From contig JBGANQ010000017.1 in the NCBI GenBank assembly GCA_044222245.1, positions 1 to 64,000 on the forward strand: DNA of 64,000 nt. Direction: 5' to 3'. This DNA comes from CALFML01 sp044222245. Lineage in GTDB: Bacteria; Myxococcota_A; Polyangia; Palsa-1104; JAEUJZ01. Positions within the stretch are counted from its first letter, which is position 1; each line of letters starts with the position of its first letter. The translations under genes were made by a program, and so were the position numbers. A model generated the notes under the pieces. It saw nothing but the letters and a program-made list of their open reading frames with translations. It ran no database searches and was not told the DNA's origin. Positions 25,458 to 35,004 of the stretch are shown piece after piece.

Positions 25458-27806
25458 CTACGTCCTCTCCTGCCCCGGCGCGGGGGCAAGCCACGCCAGC
25501 AGGGCCCGCAGCTTGCCGGCCTCCACCGGCTTGGTCAGGTGGTGGTCAAAGCCCGCCGCCAGCGCCTGCCGTCGGTCGTCGTCGCTCCCCCAGCCGGTGA
25601 GAGCCACCAGGATCGCGCGACTCAGGTCCCGATCGGCGCGGAACCGCTTGGCGACCTCGTAGCCGCTCATGCCGGGCATGCCGATATCGCAGAACACGAT
25701 CTCCGGCACAAAGGTGCGCGCCTTGGCCAGGGCATCGGGGCCGCTGTGGGCGATCCGCACCTCATGGCCGGAGAGCTCTAGCACCAGGGACAGGCTCTCG
25801 GCCCCGTCCACGTTGTCATCTATGACCAGGATGCGCCGGCCCTGCCGCGGACGCTCCTCCAGCGGTCCCGCGGGGGAAGGGTCGGCGAGGTTGGGGGCCG
25901 CGACGGCGCAGGCCAGCCGGAGGGTGAAGGTGCTCCCCAGGCCGGGGCCGGGGCTCTCCGCCTCGATGGTGCCGCCGTGCATCTCCACCAATCGCCGCGC
26001 CAGAGAGAGGCCGATGCCCAGGCCCCCCTGGGCCCGATCGATGGTGCGCTCAACCTGGGTGAACAGCTCGAACACCTTGGGCAGCATGTCGGCGGGAATG
26101 CCGGTGCCGTTATCCGCCACCCGGATGATGAGCTGCGTCCCGTGCTGCTCCGCCGAGAGCTCGATGCGGCCGCCCTTCTGGGTGTACTTGGCAGAGTTGT
26201 TGAGCAGGTTGCTCAACACCTGCGCCAGGCGGATCGGGTCGGCGTCGATAAGGACCCCCTCGGGCAGGCGCAGGCGCAGCTCGTGGGCCCCCTGCGCGAT
26301 GAGGGGGCGGCTGGCCTCCACCGCCCGCTCCACCACGGCGTGCAGTGACACCCGCTCGCGGCGCAGCTCCAGCTTGCCGCTGCTGATGCGCGACACGTCC
26401 AGCAGATCGTCGATGAGCCGCACCATGTGCTCAAGCTGGCGCTCCATCATCTCCCGGGTCCGAGCCGCTACGGCGCTGCCGTCCGGCGCCAGGCGCAGCG
26501 CCTGGAGGCCGTTGCGCACAGGCGCCAGGGGGTTGCGCAGCTCGTGGGCCAGAGTGGCGAGGAACTCGTTCTTGCGGCGGTCGGCGTCGCGCAGCGCCTC
26601 CTCGGCGAGGCGCTCGACCGTGCGGTCCCGCGTCAGGCCCAGGACCGAGACCACCTCGCCGCCGGGGCCAAACTCCGGCACAAAGCGGCCGACAAAGTAG
26701 CGCGGCCCGCCCGGTGAGTCGAAGTGGAACTCCACGTCCCGCGGCTCGCGCTGGGCGAAGACCTCGCGCAGCGTGGCCTCCCACAGCGTGCAGAGGGCCT
26801 CGGGCATCCCCAGCTCGCGGTTGGTCTTGCCGAGAAACTCCTCCCGCCGCCGACCGGTCGCCCGCTCCACCGCGGCGTTTACGAACAGGTGTCGCAGGTC
26901 GCGGTCGAAGCGGGTGAGGATGTCCGGGGTGTTGTCCGTGAGAGTGCGCAGGTCCTCCTCCCGCAGGCGCAGGGCCTCCTCCCACCGGCGGCGCTCGCTG
27001 AGGTCGTAGAAATAGCAGACGACCCCGTAGCGCCCGTCGGGGAGGGGGACTCGCTCGATGCGCCAGTCGTAGGCCTCCACGGCGGGGATGTCGAGCCGCC
27101 GCTCGATCGTGCTCGGGGCGAGATAAGGCACTCCGGTGTCCAGGGTGTGGCGGAAGCGGCCGATGGCCTCGCTGGCGAAGGGCTCGGCCCAGATCGCCCG
27201 CAGCACCTCGGCGAAGTCCCGCTGGAGCAGGGGCTTGACGTTGCGGAACACCTGCTGCGCCCCCAGGCTCACCTCGGCCAGGCGGAAGTCGGCGTCGACA
27301 ATGTAGACGCCAAAGGGGTTGTTCTGGATCAGATGATAGAAAGTGTCGTGGCTGCAGCGGAGCTGGTCTTCGGCCGCCCGCAGCGCCGCCGCCGCCCGCC
27401 TCTTTTCCGTGACCTCATCGCAGACGACATTGACGCCGACCACGGCCCCGCTGGCGTCGCGGAGGGGGTAGAAGTGCTCGACCCAGGCCCGCCGCTCGCC
27501 CGGCCGCGCCGGCGTCTCGCCCTCCAGCGACACATCGAGCAGCGGCTGGCCGCTCTCCAGCACCTGCCGGAGCAGGGGCTCGGCCTGGTCGGCGACCCCC
27601 GGCAAGAGCTCGCGGATGCTGCGGCCGATGTGTGCCTCCGGCGGCAGGCCATTGATCTCCGCCAGGCGGCGGTTGATGCGCAGCCAGCGCAGGTCGCTGT
27701 CGAGCACGCACAGGCCGATGGGGGCGTACTCGTAGATGGCCTCCAGCTCCGCGGCGAGGTGGGTGGTCGCTGGCGCTTGTAGCTGCGGATTAAGAGGGTC
27801 GGTCAT
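25458..27806 (-). CDS. Cytoplasmic hybrid histidine kinase (PAS x3, HisKA, HATPase, receiver)
   Basis: 782 residues without membrane helices. Three PAS domains (about 20-140, 150-275, 285-410) precede a HisKA domain with LATLAHELRNPLAPVRNGL, an HATPase domain (NLLNNSAKYT, RVADNGTGIP, GGLGIGLSLARRLVEMHGG) and a C-terminal receiver with phosphorylatable Asp in EIVFCDIGMPGMSGYEV and Lys in HHLTKPVEAG. It senses a cytoplasmic signal and passes phosphate within the protein and on to an unknown partner; no regulator gene is adjacent. ATG 27806 is chosen from GAGG 7-10 bp upstream. Confidence 0.93.
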   Translation of the reverse strand: MTDPLNPQLQAPATTHLAAELEAIYEYAPIGLCVLDSDLRWLRINRRLAEINGLPPEAHIGRSIRELLPGVADQAEPLLRQVLESGQPLLDVSLEGETPARPGERRAWVEHFYPLRDASGAVVGVNVVCDEVTEKRRAAAALRAAEDQLRCSHDTFYHLIQNNPFGVYIVDADFRLAEVSLGAQQVFRNVKPLLQRDFAEVLRAIWAEPFASEAIGRFRHTLDTGVPYLAPSTIERRLDIPAVEAYDWRIERVPLPDGRYGVVCYFYDLSERRRWEEALRLREEDLRTLTDNTPDILTRFDRDLRHLFVNAAVERATGRRREEFLGKTNRELGMPEALCTLWEATLREVFAQREPRDVEFHFDSPGGPRYFVGRFVPEFGPGGEVVSVLGLTRDRTVERLAEEALRDADRRKNEFLATLAHELRNPLAPVRNGLQALRLAPDGSAVAARTREMMERQLEHMVRLIDDLLDVSRISSGKLELRRERVSLHAVVERAVEASRPLIAQGAHELRLRLPEGVLIDADPIRLAQVLSNLLNNSAKYTQKGGRIELSAEQHGTQLIIRVADNGTGIPADMLPKVFELFTQVERTIDRAQGGLGIGLSLARRLVEMHGGTIEAESPGPGLGSTFTLRLACAVAAPNLADPSPAGPLEERPRQGRRILVIDDNVDGAESLSLVLELSGHEVRIAHSGPDALAKARTFVPEIVFCDIGMPGMSGYEVAKRFRADRDLSRAILVALTGWGSDDDRRQALAAGFDHHLTKPVEAGKLRALLAWLAPAPGQERT

Positions 27807-27988
27807 GACGATACACCTCACCGGGCGCGGCCGGGCGGCTGCTAAGGGTGCTCACGGCAGATGAGAACTTCTATATACCATGAACGCGTCGCCGGCCGCC
27901 CTGGCTTCGGGGTGCAGGAGCACGCGCGTGGACCCGCCAGGAGCCCCAGGACATTTCCCCAGCTGGATCGTGTTAGTCTCTGCCCATC

Positions 27989-29266
27989 ATGCAGTTTCGC
28001 TCGGTCTTCATGGCGGTCTTCATTGGTACGGCGCTGGTCGTCGCGGCGCTCCTTGTAAACTCCAGACGCCCGGGCCGCGAGCGCGAGCAGCCTTCGGCGG
28101 CGCTGGTCGCGGCGACCGGAAAGTGCGCCGAGTGCCACCGCAAGGCCACCCCGGCCGTGGTCGTCCAGTTCGAGCGCAGCCACCACGCGCAAAAGGGCGT
28201 CAACTGCCTGGAGTGCCACCAGCCGGCCGAGGGTCAGGAGGGGACAAGCCACAACGGCTTCACCATCGCCCGCCGCCTGACTGCCAAGAACTGCGCCCGC
28301 TGCCACGCCCATGAGTATGAGCAGTTCGCCCGCAGCCGCCACGCCGGCCCGTCGTGGGCCGCGGTAAACGGCGCCAAGGACTTCACCAAAGAGCAGCTCG
28401 AGCTCGGCGAGCGCTTCCACCCTGGCACGATCAGCCGGCCGCCGATGGCCATCGGCGCCGAAGAAGGAGCGGCCGCGGTGCTAAGCGGCTGCAACGCCTG
28501 CCACGCCGTGGGCCGGCCCAACGCCGACGGCTCCTTTGGGACCTGCACCAGCTGTCACGCACGCCACTCGACCTCGGTGGCGCTGGCGCGCGAGCCGTCG
28601 ACCTGTGGTCAGTGCCATATGGGCCCGGATCATTCCCAGGTCGAGATCTACGGCGAGTCCAAGCACGGGGCCCTGTTCGCGGCGCAGCATGACAGCCTGA
28701 ACCTCGGCGCCGACCCGGCGCGCCTCACCACGGCCGATATGTCGGTGCCGACCTGCGCGACCTGCCACCTGAGCGGCCTTGAGGGGGCCAAGGTCACGCA
28801 CGATGTCACCGAGCGCCTGTCCTACTATTTGTTCGCCCCGGTCTCCGGCAAGCGACCCGGCTACGCGCGCGGCCAGATCGAGATGCAGGAGATCTGCGCC
28901 AAGTGCCACGCCAGCTCGCACATCAAGTCGTTCTACGCGCAGGCCGAGGCGGTCCTTCAGGCCACAAATGAGAAGGTCCGCGCGGCGACCGCCGTCATCG
29001 CCCAGCTGCGCGCCGAAGGGCGGCTGACCCCGAGGCTGTTTGATGAGCCGATCGAGTTCGCCGAGTTCGACCTGTGGCACTACTATGGCCGCACGGCCAA
29101 GCACGGCGCGTTCATGGGCGGGGCCGACTTTGTGCAGTGGCACGGCAACTACGAACTCCTGAAGACCCGGGTCGAGATAGACGAGCAGGCCAAGGCCCTG
29201 CGCGCCGCTGCCCCCGGCGCCGCGCTCGCGCCGCCGCCCAGCCCCGCGCCCGCGAAGACGCCGTGA
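27989..29266 (+). CDS. Octaheme cytochrome c of the hydroxylamine oxidoreductase (HAO) family
   Basis: 425 residues. An N-terminal helix (about 5-24) anchors or exports it. There are eight CxxCH sites: CAECH (46-50), CLECH, CARCH, CNACH, CTSCH, CGQCH, CATCH, CAKCH. The C-terminal part has the HAO-like stretch YYGRTAKHGAFMGG and QWHGNYELL. HAO relatives oxidise hydroxylamine or reduce nitrite/hydroxylamine. Which reaction depends on a Tyr cross-link to heme 4 that I cannot place with certainty. A Pro/Ala-rich tail ends the protein. It overlaps the next gene by 4 bp (GTGA), so the two are translationally coupled. The gene is divergent from the histidine kinase. Confidence 0.9.
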   Translation: MQFRSVFMAVFIGTALVVAALLVNSRRPGREREQPSAALVAATGKCAECHRKATPAVVVQFERSHHAQKGVNCLECHQPAEGQEGTSHNGFTIARRLTAKNCARCHAHEYEQFARSRHAGPSWAAVNGAKDFTKEQLELGERFHPGTISRPPMAIGAEEGAAAVLSGCNACHAVGRPNADGSFGTCTSCHARHSTSVALAREPSTCGQCHMGPDHSQVEIYGESKHGALFAAQHDSLNLGADPARLTTADMSVPTCATCHLSGLEGAKVTHDVTERLSYYLFAPVSGKRPGYARGQIEMQEICAKCHASSHIKSFYAQAEAVLQATNEKVRAATAVIAQLRAEGRLTPRLFDEPIEFAEFDLWHYYGRTAKHGAFMGGADFVQWHGNYELLKTRVEIDEQAKALRAAAPGAALAPPPSPAPAKTP

Positions 29267-30066
29267 AGCTCCAGCGCCTCACCCCCAAGTACGCCGTGGA
29301 GGCGTTCATCTGGTCGAACCTGGCCTTCCTGGGTGTCGACATCGCGCTCGCCCACGCCGAAAACCGCTACGCCCGCAGCGAGGAGTTTCTCCCCATCGGC
29401 TTCTCGGCACTCGCCGCGCTGCTGCTCGCTCCTGGTCTTGTCAGCGTGCGCTGGCGCGCCGCGACCCGTGGGCTGGCGCTGCTTATCGGCGCCTGCGCCA
29501 TCCTCTTGGGCGTCGGCGGCATGCTCTACCACCTGCAGAGCGCGTTCTTCGCGCAGCAAGCGCTGGGCAACCTGGTCTACGCGGCGCCGTTCATCGCGCC
29601 CCTCGCCTACGTCGGGGTCGGGCTGCTCCTTGTGCTGTCGCGCATGCAGCGGGCAGAGGACCCGGAGTGGGCCAGCTGGGTGATCTTTGTCGCCCTGGGT
29701 GGGTTTGCCGGCAACTTCGGACTCTCGCTGCTCGACCACGCGCAGAACGGCTTCGCCCGTCGGGCGGAGTGGGTCTCGGTCGGCGCCGCCGCTTTCGGCG
29801 CGAGCTTCCTGCTTGTCGCCCTGCTGCGTCCCGGCGAGCGCGGCCTGCAGCGCGTTACCCTATGGGTGCTGGCGCTGCAGGCGCTCATCGGGATCAGCGG
29901 CTTGGTACTGCACCTGCTTGGCGATCTGGCCCGCCCCGGTCACTCCTTTGCAGAGCAGGTCATTCACGGCGCGCCGCCGTTCGCTCCTCTTTTGTTCTGC
30001 GATCTGGCGCTCCTGGGCGCCATCGGGCTCTGGGCCCGGCTGCGCGGCCAGCGAGCGACCGGATGA
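29263..30066 (+). CDS. Polytopic membrane protein coupled to the octaheme cytochrome
   Basis: 267 residues with about seven hydrophobic helices (e.g. LAALLLAPGLVSV, LALLIGACAILLGVGGML, VGVGLLLVLSRM). The GTG start at 29263 overlaps the octaheme stop by 4 bp. An earlier start in the same frame would lie inside the cytochrome gene and is rejected. It has no heme-binding CxxCH; scattered His residues (YHLQ, LDHAQNG, HLLG) could bind heme b. It may be the membrane partner for electron transfer or quinol exchange with the octaheme protein. I do not recognise the family. Confidence 0.8.
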   Translation: MKLQRLTPKYAVEAFIWSNLAFLGVDIALAHAENRYARSEEFLPIGFSALAALLLAPGLVSVRWRAATRGLALLIGACAILLGVGGMLYHLQSAFFAQQALGNLVYAAPFIAPLAYVGVGLLLVLSRMQRAEDPEWASWVIFVALGGFAGNFGLSLLDHAQNGFARRAEWVSVGAAAFGASFLLVALLRPGERGLQRVTLWVLALQALIGISGLVLHLLGDLARPGHSFAEQVIHGAPPFAPLLFCDLALLGAIGLWARLRGQRATG

Positions 30067-30285
30067 GCCGCAGCTGGCGCCTCCCGCGATAGACCTTGAG
30101 TATCGGCTCGGGAGTAGACGCATCCGGGACGCCAGCCCGCGGCTCCTTCCAGCAGCGCAAGCGCCAGGCAGCCAAGAAGCCCTGACCCCGCTGGCGCGAT
30201 ATTCCGGGAGGCGCTGCGAGCCGTGCCCGGCGACCCGACAGCGGGTCGCGGCAGAGCCGGGGGTGGCCGGCTCCGCCGGACTCCA

Positions 30286-31395
30286 CTACGGGCGCGGCAG
30301 CGTCGGCGGGTCGGCGGTGTAGCCCGAGCCGTAGCCGCTGATGTAGCGGTAGGCGATCCAGCCGTAACCCGGCGCCTTGCTGTTGTTTACGCCGAAGTTG
30401 GTCGTCCCCCAGCTGTTCTTGAACAGATAGAAGCCCTTCTCCATCACCGGCTTGCCCATCGCATCGACCATCGGCTTGCCCATCGCGTCGACCTTCTGCA
30501 CCTCCAGGTTGTCATCCCAGCCGACGAGCTGGACCGAGTGCCCAGCCGGCTGCTTGTAGCTCTCGGTGATGTCGGTCGCGTTGGGGTAAAGGACGTAGCC
30601 CTTGGCGAAGGACGCCGCGCTGACCGGCAGCGTGGAGCGGCGATGGTTCCAGGCTTGATAGAAGAAGTCGAAGCCGACGACGACGCCGACTTTTTTCTCG
30701 AAGATGACGTTCTTGATCGATGAATCCGAGACCCAGCGTCCGGCCGGCAGCTTGTACTTGGTCGCCGTACGTGCGGCGGCGGGAGGCTCGCCGTTGGTGT
30801 AGCACTTGGTCGGCCGCCCTTCTTCGCTGCCGGTGCAGGCCGGATCGTTGGCGGCGGTCCAGGGATACTCTTGATAGGGCCAGGCAGACTCGCTGGGGAT
30901 TCCGTAGGTGCTGATGGTCTCCAGGTTGTAGTAATCCGACGACCCCTCCGTGTCGGAGAAGGCGCCGTCTTGCACCTTGACCGCCCACTGCAGATACTGC
31001 TCGGAGAAGTCGGGGTTGGCCATGCCCGCCTTCTTGTAGAGCATCTCCATAAGACCCGTGCTCGAGAAGATCGAGCAGACCCCGCGGTGGGACTGATTGC
31101 GCACCGGCGTCTGCAGAGAGTAGATATCAAACTTCGCCGGCAGCTTGACGCCGGCAGTGCCCTCAAACGGAATCAGGGCGTTGCCAGGAAAGCCCATCTT
31201 GACCTGATGCGGCTTGCCGAGCGGCGGATCGTTATCGATGATGAGGCTCGCGCCAGGCTCGGTGCCCAGCGGGCTCGGCCCGTCGGCCGGCTCCGGATTG
31301 CCGCAGCCGGCGAGCGCGCCCAACACGGATGCGAGCGCAGTGGCGCGCAGGCAGGCGGTGCGGAGGGTGAAGCGGGAACGGAAGGTTGTTTGCAT
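30286..31395 (-). CDS. Papain-like (C1-type) cysteine peptidase lipoprotein
   Basis: 369 residues. A signal peptide with lipobox (LGALAGC) leads to a Pro-rich linker and a C1-type peptidase domain: the oxyanion Gln and catalytic Cys in PVRNQSHRGVCSIFSSTG, the catalytic His in AGHSVQLVGWDDN and the Asn in FLFKNSWGT-like LFKNSWGTTNFGV. All catalytic residues are present. A short in-frame duplication, DAMGKPMVDAMGKPV, lies between His and Asn. It should cleave proteins at the cell surface or in the periplasm. ATG 31395 has AGGAG 7 bp upstream. Confidence 0.9.
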   Translation of the reverse strand: MQTTFRSRFTLRTACLRATALASVLGALAGCGNPEPADGPSPLGTEPGASLIIDNDPPLGKPHQVKMGFPGNALIPFEGTAGVKLPAKFDIYSLQTPVRNQSHRGVCSIFSSTGLMEMLYKKAGMANPDFSEQYLQWAVKVQDGAFSDTEGSSDYYNLETISTYGIPSESAWPYQEYPWTAANDPACTGSEEGRPTKCYTNGEPPAAARTATKYKLPAGRWVSDSSIKNVIFEKKVGVVVGFDFFYQAWNHRRSTLPVSAASFAKGYVLYPNATDITESYKQPAGHSVQLVGWDDNLEVQKVDAMGKPMVDAMGKPVMEKGFYLFKNSWGTTNFGVNNSKAPGYGWIAYRYISGYGSGYTADPPTLPRP

Positions 31396-31799
31396 GCAGA
31401 GCTCCTATTTTGCTGGTTGTTTCGCGCATTGGCGGGTCCCGCCAAGCCTGGAAACCCTAGCTTAGGGGTCTGACATCGCTGGAAAATTCCGGTCCGCACC
31501 TGCCTGCCGGCTGCCATGCGGCGCCGCTGGTGGCCCCGGCAAATCGTCCCGCGCGCCTCCCGCCGCGCTGGAGGGCAGCAGTCCCCGCCGGGAGATCTGC
31601 GCCGTCATCATCGGCAACAAAGTAGCTGCCCTCCGTCTCGTCGATGCGGCAAGCATCTAGATGGACGCGGATGTGTTGCGGGTGACTTCGGTAAAACTGT
31701 CACTGGTCACAAAGGGGGCTGCGCAGCTGTTGGTCGTCATGCGCATGGCACTGCGAGGCCTGCCGTAAGTCATGATAAGCTGCGGGGGGAGGCCCGACG
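31396..31799. other. Intergenic region with a dispersed repeat relative
   Basis: 404 bp between divergent genes. The repeat copy at 31560-31640 is the only element I can name. No gene is evident. Confidence 0.5.
31560..31640 (+). repeat. Dispersed repeat, diverged copy with hairpin and core
   Basis: CAGTCCCCGCCGGGAGATCTGCGCCGTCATCATCGGCAACA is split here for description: an imperfect version of the hairpin (CCCCGCCGGGAGATCTG) followed by CGCCGTCATCATCGGCAACA. It matches the middle of the parent copy (8365-8404). Same strand as the other copies. Confidence 0.7.
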
Positions 31800-32471
31800 A
31801 TGTTCGATGATAAAATGGAAAATCCGCGAGCGGTCGGCAAGGGCTGCGCAGCGCTCCAGCCAGCTGCGGCGGCGCTGCAGGAGGATGAGGAGGCGCCAGC
31901 GCCTTCCGCTGGCGACAGCACGGATGCGGAGCCCGAGCTCAGCGGAGCGCAGTGGGTCAGCCGCTTTCCCTGCAGTGTCGATCTTGAAGCGCTGGCAAGT
32001 CCGTTCAGAGAGCGCGTCACCGCTTTTTACAACGCCCTTGTCGATGCGGGTGCGACGATATCGATCGGGGCCACCCTGCGGCCTGCGGAGCGCGCCTTCC
32101 TCATGCACTATGCCTTCCTTATCGCCACCGGCAAGCTCCTGCCCGAGGAGGTGCCGCCGCATCCGGTGATCAATATCATCTGGGTTCATGAGACGCTGGA
32201 GCAGTCGCGGCAAGCGGCCAAAGAGATGGTTGCCGCATATGAGATAGCCTACGCGCCCTCGCTGCACAGCAAGCATATTGATGGGCGTGCAGTCGATATG
32301 ACTATCAGCTGGCTCGACGACCTGCACATCGTCGATGGCCAGGCAAGAGCTGTCGTCATCGCCGACCCACCGCGCAGCGGCGACAACAGAAAGCTCCAAG
32401 CGGTGGGGAGATCCTACGGCGTGTATAAGCTCCCGTCCGATCCCCCGCACTGGTCTGACGACGGGCACTAA
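31800..32471 (+). CDS. M15-type peptidase-like protein (D-Ala-D-Ala carboxypeptidase/endolysin fold)
   Basis: 223 residues with an acidic, low-complexity N-terminal 50 residues. The catalytic-type pattern is at the C-terminal half: SLHSKHIDGRAVDMTI (His and Asp of the first metal motif) and SDPPHWSDDGH (the second His, at the very C-terminus), the layout of M15 zinc peptidases. LQAVGRSYGVYKL lies between. No signal peptide is visible, so it may be released by lysis or another route, as with phage endolysins. GGGAGG precedes ATG 31800. Confidence 0.7.
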   Translation: MFDDKMENPRAVGKGCAALQPAAAALQEDEEAPAPSAGDSTDAEPELSGAQWVSRFPCSVDLEALASPFRERVTAFYNALVDAGATISIGATLRPAERAFLMHYAFLIATGKLLPEEVPPHPVINIIWVHETLEQSRQAAKEMVAAYEIAYAPSLHSKHIDGRAVDMTISWLDDLHIVDGQARAVVIADPPRSGDNRKLQAVGRSYGVYKLPSDPPHWSDDGH

Positions 32472-32479
32472 GGGCGGTC

Positions 32480-32620
32480 GCCGGAGCTGCGGCGGCACAA
32501 AACGGACCGCGGCGGCGACGAAGCCGCCCTCATCGGCAAGAGTGACTGGGCTGTCGCGGCAGGAGGAGATGGCGTTCCGCGGTCGCCGTGCGGTCCCCGC
32601 GGATGCGTCGGAGGACTTGT
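32480..32620 (+). repeat. Dispersed repeat, short-form relative
   Basis: CGGCGACGAAGCCGCCCTCATCGGCAAGAG is present in two parts (about 32510-32521, then CCGCCCTCATCGGCAAGAG at 32522-32540), then CTGTCGCGGCAGG and GGCGTTCCGCGGTCGCCG. Its left part resembles the copy at 52205-52390 and its right part the copies at 9975 and 20840, so it links the long and short forms of the family. Confidence 0.7.
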
Positions 32621-32622
32621 CG

Positions 32623-34746
32623 CTACAGCTTGCCCTGGCCGGACATCAGCTGCAGCGTGTACGAGCTGCTGGACCCACCGCCGGACCTGACCACCGTCCG
32701 CGAGAGGGACTGGCCGGGACTTAGCACGCCTTCGGGCAGGAACATGCGGTAGTACGGCTGGCCGGTCTTGGTCGTCTCGGCGGCGTCGACGGTCACGCCC
32801 GCGGGCAGGCCGGTGACGATGATCAGCAGATGGGTGTCGATGACCGAGTTGCTCGTGTTGGTAATCAGCCACTCGTCCTGGTTCCCTGAAGACGAGGTGA
32901 GCTGGATGGTCGCCTGCGCATTTACCGCGAGGAACTCCAGCCCCTGGTCGCGCCGCGCGAGCGCATCGTTGTCGTCGATCGCCAGCCCGCTCGGCATCAG
33001 CCCATCGCGAGCCCCGAGCGCGGCCAGATCGGGCCGCGTCTTGGAGTACGTGAGGTCGTCAGCGCTCGGCTGCAGCAGCCTGAGGAACGACGGATCGTAG
33101 AGCCCATTTTCAAGGAAATCGGTCAGGTCGTCGATCTGAGCCGCGGTGAGCCCGAGGCCGGGCGGGGTGCCGTTGCCCCGCGGGCTAGTAAACCGGGAGT
33201 CGATCGTCGCCGCGGCGCCCGCCGTCGGGTCCTGCGGTACGCCGTCGTTGAAGTAGCTGACTACGTCACGGACTTTGGTGAACGAGCCGTTGTGGAAGAA
33301 CGTCCGCGCGTCCTTGAGCTGACGCAGCGTCAAGCTGCGGAACTTGTAGACGTCGCTGGCGTTGCCGGTGATCTCGGCGCGGCCGGTGTCTTCCGCGTGG
33401 TAGGCGGTAGCGTGGTTGCGCGCCGCCGCATTGAGCGCCTGGACCGGGTGATCGCCGATGCCGACGTTGATGAAGTTCTCCTCGACATAGCGGCCGATCC
33501 CCGCGACATCGGGGTCGTTTGGCTGCTTGTTGAGCATCGGTCCGGCGTGGCAGCGGAAGCAGCCGGCGCCCCCAGCTTGCGCTTCGGTGAAAAACAGCTG
33601 AGCGCCGCGCAGCTGGCTGGAAGTCAAGGCGCTGTTGTCCCCCGCCAGGAACTTGTCAAACGGCGTATTCCGGGTGACCAGCGTCCGCAGGAACGTCGCC
33701 TGCGCCCGGAGCTCGGTCTCGTCGTTGATGAGCAGCTTCATGTCGTTCTTCGCCGCGGCCTGCGCGGCCTCGTCCGGGAAGGCCTCGGAGAACAGCTTCA
33801 CGTAGGCCGGAATCTTCAGCATCTCCGCCGCCTGCGAGCCCAGCATGCGGTGCGCATCCAAGAGCAGGAGCGTCATATTCTCCCCTGCCGGATCATTGAG
33901 CGGGTTGAGGCCGCCGCTGGTGGTCTGCGGCTCCCCTCCCAGGCCGCCGAACAGGAGGCGGTTGTTGAAGGCGAAGCCGACCAGGGATGGCGACTGGCGC
34001 CCCACGCTATCCAGCTGATCGAGCCGCCCAGTCCTGAGCAGGGAGACGGTAGTGCCCGGGGCGGGTGGGTTGTTGTGGTAGAACAGAGCGGGTGTGGTGA
34101 CGATCTGCTGACCGTTGACGGAGTAGATGTCGGTCAGGGTCGGCAGCGAATCGACCAGCGTATCGCCGGGAAAAAGGGGCTGGGCGCGCAGCTTGGTGAG
34201 GTTCGCCATGGGCCGCCGGCGGGGAAAGAAGTTCCCGCTGGCATCGGTGTAGCCGCGGCCCTCGCCACCGACGTTGAAGTTGAGCAGCTGGCCGGCCTTG
34301 CCAGCCGCCTCGCCGATATGGCACGAGCCGCAGGAGCCGGTCTGCCGCGTGGCGGCGACGATCGCCGGGACCGTGGGATCGGTGGCGGTCACGGTGCCGC
34401 CGAACGCCGTCCCCACGGGCAAGTTGAGGGGCTGCTCGGTGTTGAGGTTGATGCGCGCGGTCCGGATCGGATCGTGGAAGAGCAGCTTGCCGAGGTATGT
34501 CTTGGCACGCGTGGTCTTGTAACGGCCAGGACGCATCGGATCGTCGGGCGGCACCGGAATCGAGTCGTCGTCGGCGGGGACCATGAGGTTGCCAAGCCCA
34601 CCGACCTGCTTACCGATGAAGGTGCGGATCGCCTGGGGGCCCTGGCTATCAGTGGGGGCGTCGCTGGAGTTGGCACAGCCGCCCAGCAGAACCAGCGCCA
34701 GGGCGCTTGGCAGCGCGTCTGCGCGCCGTCTCAGTAAACCATTCAT
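32623..34746 (-). CDS. Diheme cytochrome c peroxidase (CCP/MauG-type) lipoprotein
   Basis: 707 residues. A lipoprotein signal (LVLLGGC) is followed by two CxxCH heme sites, CGSCH in the N-terminal half and CFRCH in the C-terminal half, as in bacterial cytochrome c peroxidases. Family landmarks include LGKLLFHDPI, FNNRLLFGGLGG and RGAQLFFTEAQ, then SLTLRQLKDARTFFHNGSF. A C-terminal Ig-like extension ends the protein. It should reduce peroxide or modify a partner in the periplasm. ATG 34746 is chosen because it begins the signal peptide with AGGAG upstream; an earlier in-frame start adds 66 unlikely residues. Confidence 0.9.
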   Translation of the reverse strand: MNGLLRRRADALPSALALVLLGGCANSSDAPTDSQGPQAIRTFIGKQVGGLGNLMVPADDDSIPVPPDDPMRPGRYKTTRAKTYLGKLLFHDPIRTARINLNTEQPLNLPVGTAFGGTVTATDPTVPAIVAATRQTGSCGSCHIGEAAGKAGQLLNFNVGGEGRGYTDASGNFFPRRRPMANLTKLRAQPLFPGDTLVDSLPTLTDIYSVNGQQIVTTPALFYHNNPPAPGTTVSLLRTGRLDQLDSVGRQSPSLVGFAFNNRLLFGGLGGEPQTTSGGLNPLNDPAGENMTLLLLDAHRMLGSQAAEMLKIPAYVKLFSEAFPDEAAQAAAKNDMKLLINDETELRAQATFLRTLVTRNTPFDKFLAGDNSALTSSQLRGAQLFFTEAQAGGAGCFRCHAGPMLNKQPNDPDVAGIGRYVEENFINVGIGDHPVQALNAAARNHATAYHAEDTGRAEITGNASDVYKFRSLTLRQLKDARTFFHNGSFTKVRDVVSYFNDGVPQDPTAGAAATIDSRFTSPRGNGTPPGLGLTAAQIDDLTDFLENGLYDPSFLRLLQPSADDLTYSKTRPDLAALGARDGLMPSGLAIDDNDALARRDQGLEFLAVNAQATIQLTSSSGNQDEWLITNTSNSVIDTHLLIIVTGLPAGVTVDAAETTKTGQPYYRMFLPEGVLSPGQSLSRTVVRSGGGSSSSYTLQLMSGQGKL

Positions 34747-35004
34747 TATCAAGGGCTCCTTATTTTTGGATGTTACATGAATAAGAGTCGTTGATGATGC
34801 CAAATGGTTACAAGAAAAGGTAGGACTCATAAAGGATCCCCAAGCTTGAGCGGCCCGAGCGGCGCTTGTCCGGATTCTAGACCTCGCCCGAGCTGCTTTT
34901 GGTGAAGACGAGCCGGTGGTGGTGCTGACCCTCGCTTGGCGCATGGCCCAGCCACAGCCCGAGGGCTCACGAAAAAGGGATGAAGGTCACATCACCTGTA
35001 GGAG

